The position numbers and the translations under genes were made by a program. The notes beneath the pieces are model-generated. The model saw only the letters and a program-made list of their open reading frames with translations, was not told the DNA's origin and did no database searches. From Streptomycetales bacterium (GTDB taxonomy: Bacteria > Actinomycetota > Actinomycetes > Prado026), in NCBI GenBank assembly GCA_025361995.1, contig JANYIP010000107.1, positions 1-11,508 on the forward strand: a stretch of DNA of 11,508 nucleotides, read 5' to 3'. Below are positions 6,649-11,508 of this stretch, in pieces (the first letter of the stretch is position 1; every line of letters starts with the position of its first letter).

Positions 6649-7344
6649 ATGCCTGCGCCCGGCCTGACCGTTCGCTCCGCCGACGGGACGACGCAAGCTG
6701 TCGCGCTGATCCTGTACGGCGGAAGGGTGAAGGGCCGCTCCGCGTCCCGGCCGTGGCACCTCGCGGCCCTGCGGCTGCGACCGTTCGCTGCTGAGCTGCA
6801 CCGGGATGGCCGCAGGTCCGGCGTCACGGTGGCCACCTTGCGCTACCGCTACCGCGGCTGGAACGGCTCCGACGCGTCGCCGCTGCCGGATGCCCGCTGG
6901 GCTCTGGACGAGATCCGCCAGCGGTTCGGCGACGTACCTGTCGCCCTGGTCGGCCACTCGATGGGCGGTCGCGCCGCACTGCGAGTGGCGGACGACCCCT
7001 CGGTACGGGCCGTGGTCGCGCTCGCGCCGTGGCTCCCGCCGGGCGAGCCGGTCGCCGACGTACGCGGGCGGTCGCTGCTGATCATGCACGGATCCGGTGA
7101 CCGCACGACCGATCCGACGGCTTCGCTCGGGTACGCCGAGGCGGTCGCCGGCGTCACCGACGTCCGTCGCGTCCTGATCAGCGGCTCGGGGCACTCCATG
7201 CTCCGCCGGGCGCGCCTGTGGCAGTCCCTGACGGCTGGCTTCTGCATCGACGTCCTGTTCGACGGATCCGACCAATCCCAGCGGCCGACTGGTCCGAACC
7301 ACCCCTACCAGTCCCTGGGTCAGGGGATCCAGCTCACTCTCTGA
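6649..7344 (+). CDS. Alpha/beta hydrolase, first gene of the lipid operon
   Basis: This 231-residue alpha/beta hydrolase (from this start) has the nucleophile elbow VGHSMGG (Ser at 104), followed by MHGSGDR (Asp about 151) and ISGSGHSM (His about 182), so the Ser-Asp-His triad looks complete. An early strand and turn, LILYGG, supplies the expected oxyanion region. No signal peptide or membrane segment is seen, so it should act in the cytosol on an ester or thioester. The ATG at 6649 was chosen because it places the first strand close to the N-terminus as in small hydrolases. An in-frame ATG at 6595 would add 18 residues. Neither has a Shine-Dalgarno sequence, so a leaderless mRNA is possible. 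Its stop is five bases from the next start, which ties it to the lipid-modification genes. A role in releasing or trimming acyl chains is a guess from that linkage. Confidence 0.87.
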   Translation: MPAPGLTVRSADGTTQAVALILYGGRVKGRSASRPWHLAALRLRPFAAELHRDGRRSGVTVATLRYRYRGWNGSDASPLPDARWALDEIRQRFGDVPVALVGHSMGGRAALRVADDPSVRAVVALAPWLPPGEPVADVRGRSLLIMHGSGDRTTDPTASLGYAEAVAGVTDVRRVLISGSGHSMLRRARLWQSLTAGFCIDVLFDGSDQSQRPTGPNHPYQSLGQGIQLTL

Positions 7345-7349
7345 GAGGC

Positions 7350-8708
7350 GTGGTCGTCATCGGTACGGCGGCAGGGACTCCAGCACGTCGACGGGTGGCC
7401 GTGATCGGCAGCGGTGTCGCCGGCCTGACCGCTGCCTGGTCGTTGCGCCACACCGCCGACGTCACCTTGTACGAGGCCGACGACCGCCTCGGCGGGCACG
7501 CGCACACCCACGACATCCCGCTGGGTGCTGGAGGTACCGGCGGCTCGGTCGCCGTCGACACCGGTTTCATCGTGCACAACCACCGGACCTACCCGACGCT
7601 GCTGCGGCTCTTCGCCGACCTGGGGGTGGCCACCCAGGAGTCCGACATGAGCATGTCCGTGCACTGCGACGGCTGCGGCCTGGAGTACGCCGGCGCCCGC
7701 GGGGTCAGCGGCCTGTTCGCCCAGCCCAGCGCGCTGGTCCGCGGCCGCTACCTGCGGATGCTGCGCGAGGTCACCGGGTTCCACCGGCAGGCCCGGGCAC
7801 TGCTGGCCCAGCCAGCAGACAGCGGGTCAGGTGACATTACGCTGGCTGCCTTCCTTGCCGCCGGGGGCTACTCCCCGTACTTCGTGTCGCACTTCATGGT
7901 CCCCGTCGTGGCGAGCGTGTGGTCCTGCTCCCCCGCGACGGCGATGGACTACCCCGCGCGCTACCTGTTCTCCTTCCTCGACCACCACGGAATGCTCTCG
8001 GTCACCGGCTCACCGCCCTGGCGGACCGTCACCGGCGGCTCGCGCAGCTATGTCGAGAAGGTCGCCAAGGAGCTGTCAGCCGTCGCCACCTCGACCCCCG
8101 TGCGCGCGCTGCACCGCATCGAGAGCGGTGCCACCGGTGGGGGCGGCAGGGTCGAGGTCCACGACGACGCGGACGGCGTCGCGACGTACGACGCTGCCGT
8201 TGTCGCCACCCATCCCGACCAGGCGCTGCGCCTGCTCGCTGCACCCACGCCAGACGAGCGCGCCGTCCTCGGCGCATTCCGGTACTCGCGGAACGAGACC
8301 GTCCTGCACACCGACACCCGGGTGCTGCCCCGCAGCCGCCGGGCGCAGGCCTCGTGGAACTACCGGATGTCGGCCTGTCAGGATGCGCCCGGCGCCGGCC
8401 GGCCGGATCATGTAGTCGTCAGCTATGACATGACCCGCCTGCAGCGACTGCCCGGCCCGGAGCGTTTCCTCGTGACCCTCAACGGCGACAGCATCGACAG
8501 CACCCGCGTCAGCCCCGGGTCCGTGCTCGCGCGGATGGTCTACGAGCACCCCGTCTACACCCCGGAGTCGGTCGCCGCGCAGGCTCGCCTCCCTGAGCTC
8601 GACGACGCGACCGTGGCCTTCGCGGGCGCGTACCACGGCTGGGGATTCCACGAGGACGGCTGCCTCTCGGGGTTCCGGGCCGCGCAGAAGCTGGGTGGGT
8701 CGTGGTGA
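7350..8708 (+). CDS. FAD-dependent amine-oxidase-family protein (lipid cassette)
   Basis: This 452-residue flavoprotein belongs to the NAD/FAD-binding amine-oxidase-like family that accompanies cyclopropane-synthase genes. The N-terminal Rossmann motif is VAVIGSGVAGLTAAWSL (about 16-32) with the adenosine-ribose acid in LYEADDRLGGH (40-50). The C-terminus has the matching FAD segment AGAYHGWGFHEDGCLSG. Middle landmarks are DTGFIVHNHRTYPTL and the segment ending in WRTVTGGSRSYVEK. It probably oxidises or desaturates an acyl chain, as flavin-dependent desaturases of this superfamily do, but the substrate is not visible in the sequence. The GTG at 7350 is five bases after the hydrolase stop; GAGAGG lies only one base from it, which is tight, and a GTG at 7395 just before the Rossmann strand is the fallback. 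The 3' end overlaps the next gene by 7 bases. Confidence 0.9.
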   Translation: MVVIGTAAGTPARRRVAVIGSGVAGLTAAWSLRHTADVTLYEADDRLGGHAHTHDIPLGAGGTGGSVAVDTGFIVHNHRTYPTLLRLFADLGVATQESDMSMSVHCDGCGLEYAGARGVSGLFAQPSALVRGRYLRMLREVTGFHRQARALLAQPADSGSGDITLAAFLAAGGYSPYFVSHFMVPVVASVWSCSPATAMDYPARYLFSFLDHHGMLSVTGSPPWRTVTGGSRSYVEKVAKELSAVATSTPVRALHRIESGATGGGGRVEVHDDADGVATYDAAVVATHPDQALRLLAAPTPDERAVLGAFRYSRNETVLHTDTRVLPRSRRAQASWNYRMSACQDAPGAGRPDHVVVSYDMTRLQRLPGPERFLVTLNGDSIDSTRVSPGSVLARMVYEHPVYTPESVAAQARLPELDDATVAFAGAYHGWGFHEDGCLSGFRAAQKLGGSW

Positions 8709-9496
8709 CCGCGGCCGCGCCGGTGACGACGGCTGCGGCGACTCTCTACGACACCCGGATCAGCCACGTACGGACGACGCCGGTGCGCAACGGGTTCACG
8801 TACCGCAGCTACCAGTGGCTCGTCGACCTCGACCGGTTGCCCACGCTGCCGTGGTTGCCGCTGGGGCTGCGCCGGCTGGCGACTTTCGAAGCGCGCGATC
8901 ACCTCGGCGACCCGGGCGCGACGATCCGGGCGAACGTCGACGCCTACCTGGCGACCGAGGGCGTCGACCTACGCGGCGGCCAGGTCCTGATGCTGGCCAA
9001 CGCGCGCACCTTCGGGTACGTCTTCAACCCGCTCTCGGTTTACTGGTGCCACGACCCCAGCGGCTCCCTTGTCTGCGTGGTAGCCGAGGTCCACAACACG
9101 TACGGCGAGCGGCACTGCTACCTGCTGCGTACCGACGACCGCGGCCGGGCCAGGACCGGGAAGGCCTTCTACGTCTCGCCGTTCTACCCGGTGGACGGCG
9201 AGTACCAGATGAGCCTGCCGGAGCCCACCGATGAGCTGAACCTCACCATCACCTTGCACCGCGCCGAGGGCCGGCCGTTCGTGGCGACCGTCCGCGGCAC
9301 GGTCCGAGGCAAAGTTGGAGACAAGGCGCGAGCCGGCTCGTTCTCGGGCTGGGCCGTGCTCCGGGCCGCCGCCCGGGTCCCCTGGGTCACCGTTGCCGTC
9401 GCACTCCGGATCCGCATCCAAGGCGTACGCCTGTGGCTGCGCCGCGTCCCTGTCGTCCCCCGTCCCACCCACACCCTGCAGGAGAAAGTCCAGTGA
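8702..9496 (+). CDS. DUF1365 family protein
   Basis: This 264-residue protein matches DUF1365, a family of unknown biochemical role found almost always beside the flavoprotein and the cyclopropane-synthase-like methyltransferase. Family landmarks are TRISHVRTTPVRNGFTYRSY (18-37), RTFGYVFNPLSVYWC (102-116), VHNTYGERHCY (130-140) and KAFYVSPFYPVDGEY (154-168). The conserved His, Tyr and Cys residues could line an active or binding site. A hydrophobic stretch near the C-terminus (VPWVTVAVALRI) may touch the membrane. It starts with tandem GTG codons (8702 and 8705) overlapping the previous TGA, and the following gene overlaps its own TGA, so translation is coupled on both sides. Family assignment is firm; function is unknown. 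Confidence 0.9.
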   Translation: MVTAAAPVTTAAATLYDTRISHVRTTPVRNGFTYRSYQWLVDLDRLPTLPWLPLGLRRLATFEARDHLGDPGATIRANVDAYLATEGVDLRGGQVLMLANARTFGYVFNPLSVYWCHDPSGSLVCVVAEVHNTYGERHCYLLRTDDRGRARTGKAFYVSPFYPVDGEYQMSLPEPTDELNLTITLHRAEGRPFVATVRGTVRGKVGDKARAGSFSGWAVLRAAARVPWVTVAVALRIRIQGVRLWLRRVPVVPRPTHTLQEKVQ

Positions 9497-10776
9497 GCCA
9501 CACCCTTCCAGGCCGTCAGTCACCGCCGCTCGGTCTCGACGCCGAGCGCTGGCCGGACCTCGCGAGCGTGCCGCCGGCCGGGCTGTCCTCGCGGGTCGCG
9601 CGCAAGCTCTTCGAGCGGGTCGTGCACCGGCTCGAGGTACGCGTCCTGCTGCCCGACGGCCGCGTCCTCGGCCGCGGCGGACTCACCGGCCCGGTCATGC
9701 GGCTGGATCGACCCGAGGCGTTCTACCGCCGGGTCGGGGCGGGTGGGCTCATCGGGTTCGGCGAGGCGTACATGGCCGGCGACTGGACCGCTGACGACCT
9801 GCCGGCGGTGCTAACCGTGTTCGCCCGCCGGATGGCGACCCTGGTGCCGCCGCCGCTGCAGCGCCTGCGCGACGTCTACGTGCAGCACCAGCCGAAGAGC
9901 GAGCACGGCACCATCGCCAACAGCCGCTCGAACATCAGCCGGCACTACGACCTGTCGAACGAGCTCTTCGCGCTCTTCCTCGACGAGACGATGACCTATT
10001 CGTCAGCGCTCTTCGAGGCCGGGCCGGACGGATCGCTGCTGGCGGGGGTCGACACGCTCGCGTCGGCCCAGCAGCGCAAGGTCGACCGTCTGCTCGACGG
10101 CGCCCACGTCGGTCCGGGCACCCGGGTCCTCGAGATCGGTACCGGCTGGGGCGAGCTGGCGATCCGGGCGGCCGAGCGGGGGGCCGTGGTCCGCTCGATC
10201 ACGCTGTCCGAGGAGCAGCGGACCCTCGCGCAGGCAAGGGTGGCCGAGGCCGGGCTCGCCGACCGCGTGACCATCGACCTGTGCGACTACAGGGCCGCCG
10301 AAGGTGTCTACGACGCGGTGCTCTCGGTCGAGATGATCGAGGCCGTCGGGTATGCGTTCTGGGACTCGTACTTCTCGGTGCTGGAGCGGCTGCTGGCCCC
10401 GGGTGGCCGGGTCGGGCTGCAGGCGATCACCATGCCGCACGACCGGATGCTCGCCTCCCGGGACACCTACACCTGGATCCACAAGTACATCTTCCCCGGT
10501 GGGCTGCTGCCGTCGGTGACCGCGATCGAGGCAACCGTGGCGGCGGCAACGTCCCTGCGGGTCGCTGAGCGCTTCTCCTTCGGACCGCACTACGCCGAGA
10601 CGCTCCGGGTGTGGCGGGAGACCTTCGACGACTCCGCCGATGCTGTCGAAGCGCTCGGCTTCGACGACACGTTCCGGCGGATGTGGCGGATGTACCTCGG
10701 GTACTCCGAGGCGGGGTTCCGGTCCGGCTACCTCGACGTCAACCAGTTCATCCTGACCCAGCGGTCGTCTGCGTGA
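9493..10776 (+). CDS. Cyclopropane-fatty-acid-synthase-family SAM methyltransferase
   Basis: This 427-residue class I SAM-dependent methyltransferase acts on the double bond of unsaturated acyl chains in phospholipids. The N-terminal region (1-140) resembles that of cyclopropane synthases, with GFGEAYMAGDWTADDL (89-104). The catalytic domain has HYDLSNELFALFLDETMTYS (151-170), the SAM loop VLEIGTGWGE (212-221), SVEMIEAVG (278-286) and WIHKYIFPGG (328-337). E. coli Cfa holds bicarbonate with C139, E239, H266, I268 and Y317; by eye only the Glu (E283) and Ile (I312) are kept, the others being S171, Q310 and R375. This points to a product other than a plain cyclopropane, such as a methyl-branched or methylene chain, though that is inference. 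The start is GTG at 9493, with AGGAG eight bases upstream, overlapping the preceding TGA as GTGA. Length is close to the usual 380-430. Confidence 0.93.
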   Translation: MSHTLPGRQSPPLGLDAERWPDLASVPPAGLSSRVARKLFERVVHRLEVRVLLPDGRVLGRGGLTGPVMRLDRPEAFYRRVGAGGLIGFGEAYMAGDWTADDLPAVLTVFARRMATLVPPPLQRLRDVYVQHQPKSEHGTIANSRSNISRHYDLSNELFALFLDETMTYSSALFEAGPDGSLLAGVDTLASAQQRKVDRLLDGAHVGPGTRVLEIGTGWGELAIRAAERGAVVRSITLSEEQRTLAQARVAEAGLADRVTIDLCDYRAAEGVYDAVLSVEMIEAVGYAFWDSYFSVLERLLAPGGRVGLQAITMPHDRMLASRDTYTWIHKYIFPGGLLPSVTAIEATVAAATSLRVAERFSFGPHYAETLRVWRETFDDSADAVEALGFDDTFRRMWRMYLGYSEAGFRSGYLDVNQFILTQRSSA

Positions 10777-11508
10777 CCTCCAGCTTCGACACCTCAGCCT
10801 TCCTGTACGTCTTGCCGGTCACGGCCGCCGGCGTTGCCGTGGTGATGCTGCTGACGTTCATGGTCGGGGTGTCGCACCAGCGGCACAGCGTCATCGACAC
10901 TGTGTGGGGACTGGGGTTCGCGGTCGTCGCGCTGATCTCCTTCGGCCTGTCCTCGGGCCATGGCGACGATGCGCGGCGGGTGCTCATCACGGTCCTCACC
11001 TGCGTGTGGGGCATCCGGCTGGCCACCCACATCGGCCTGCGGGCTCGCGGCATGGGCGAGGACCCGCGCTACGTCGAGCTGCTCGACCGGGCGCCGGGCA
11101 ACCGGAACTTCTACGCGCTGCGCGCGGTGTACGGGATCCAAGGAATCGTGCTGTGGTTCGTGTCGATCCCGGTGCAGCTCAGCCAGTTCTCGGGCGGCGG
11201 GCTGACCTGGCTCTCGTGGGCGGGTGTGGCGGTCTGGGCCGTGGGCGTCTTCTTCGAAGGGGTGGGCGACTTCCAGCTGTCGCGGTTCAAGGCCGACCCG
11301 GCGCACAAGGGCGTCGTGATGGACCAGGGGCTGTGGCGCTACACGCGGCACCCGAACTACTTCGGCGACGCCTGCGTGTGGTGGGGGCTCTTCCTCGTCG
11401 CAGCCTCGGCCTGGCCCGGGGTGCTGACCGTGCTGTCGCCCGCGCTGATGACGTACGTGCTGGCGCGCGGCACGGGTAAGAAGCTCCTCGAGGGCCGGAT
11501 GGCGGAGC
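10773..11508 (+). CDS. DUF1295 membrane protein, steroid-5-alpha-reductase-like (3' end outside window)
   Basis: The first 245 residues of an integral membrane protein of the DUF1295 group are visible; the family is about 260-270 long, so only a short C-terminal piece is missing. Hydrophobic segments are at about 10-32, 43-60, 67-85, 119-136, 145-162 and 200-232. The family signature LWRYTRHPNYFGD (187-199) is the segment that in steroid 5-alpha-reductase and isoprenylcysteine methyltransferase relatives helps bind the cofactor. It could reduce a double bond in a modified acyl chain using NADPH, but this is inferred from fold and context. Its GTG start overlaps the methyltransferase stop as GTGA, with no separate ribosome site, so it is translationally coupled as the fifth gene of the operon. 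Confidence 0.92.
   Translation, partial: MTSSFDTSAFLYVLPVTAAGVAVVMLLTFMVGVSHQRHSVIDTVWGLGFAVVALISFGLSSGHGDDARRVLITVLTCVWGIRLATHIGLRARGMGEDPRYVELLDRAPGNRNFYALRAVYGIQGIVLWFVSIPVQLSQFSGGGLTWLSWAGVAVWAVGVFFEGVGDFQLSRFKADPAHKGVVMDQGLWRYTRHPNYFGDACVWWGLFLVAASAWPGVLTVLSPALMTYVLARGTGKKLLEGRMAE

Noticed and set aside
6595..7302. N-terminal extension of the cyclase frame to an ATG at 7302
   Set aside because: Those 236 residues lie antisense to the alpha/beta hydrolase, which has a full catalytic triad, and have no membrane or domain character. The cyclase proper begins near 6594-6627.
7218..7349. Upstream extension of the FAD protein to 7218
   Set aside because: This part overlaps the hydrolase C-terminus and is proline/arginine-rich without homology character. 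The Rossmann motif sits close to the GTG at 7350.
9433..9492. Upstream extension of the methyltransferase to 9433
   Set aside because: It would overlap the DUF1365 gene by 64 bases. The GTG at 9493 has a well-placed AGGAG and a normal GTGA overlap.

Overview
The window comes from a high-GC actinobacterium. The coding bias is very GC-rich, several genes start with GTG, and the LeuS and OctT-type proteins resemble mycobacterial and other actinomycete families. It holds eight substantial genes in two blocks that point away from each other, with the boundary near position 6595. No tRNA, rRNA, insertion sequence, phage gene or CRISPR array is visible, and no stretch above 300 bases lacks a gene.

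Minus-strand block (6594 down to 1), in transcription order. First is a membrane-anchored diguanylate cyclase with an intact GGDEF site and an inhibitory RxxD site. After 18 bases comes a small SGNH-fold acyltransferase that closely resembles diglucosylglycerate octanoyltransferase (OctT) of methylglucose lipopolysaccharide synthesis. Next, behind a 113-base gap that can fold into a long hairpin, is a large secreted Asp-box/BNR beta-propeller protein. After a strong 18-bp hairpin comes leuS (leucyl-tRNA synthetase), whose 3' third lies outside the window. The 214-base gap before leuS looks like a complete leucine attenuator: a TAnnnT promoter box, an 11-residue leader peptide with three consecutive Leu codons that may be leaderless, an 11-bp hairpin over the leader stop codon, and a GC stem with a T-rich tail.

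Plus-strand block (6649 to the end). Five genes are packed head to tail: an alpha/beta hydrolase, an FAD-dependent amine-oxidase-type protein, a DUF1365 protein, a cyclopropane-fatty-acid-synthase-family SAM methyltransferase and a DUF1295 membrane reductase-like protein cut by the window edge. The first junction has a 5-base gap and the next three overlap by 7, 4 and 4 bases, so this is almost certainly one translationally coupled operon. The last four form a recurrent bacterial lipid-modification cassette whose final product is not obvious. The methyltransferase adds a one-carbon unit to an unsaturated acyl chain, and the flavoprotein and the DUF1295 protein plausibly desaturate, oxidise or reduce the product. 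This cassette and the leuS leader are the most rewarding parts of the window. All functional statements are read from sequence motifs and gene order; no database search was run.
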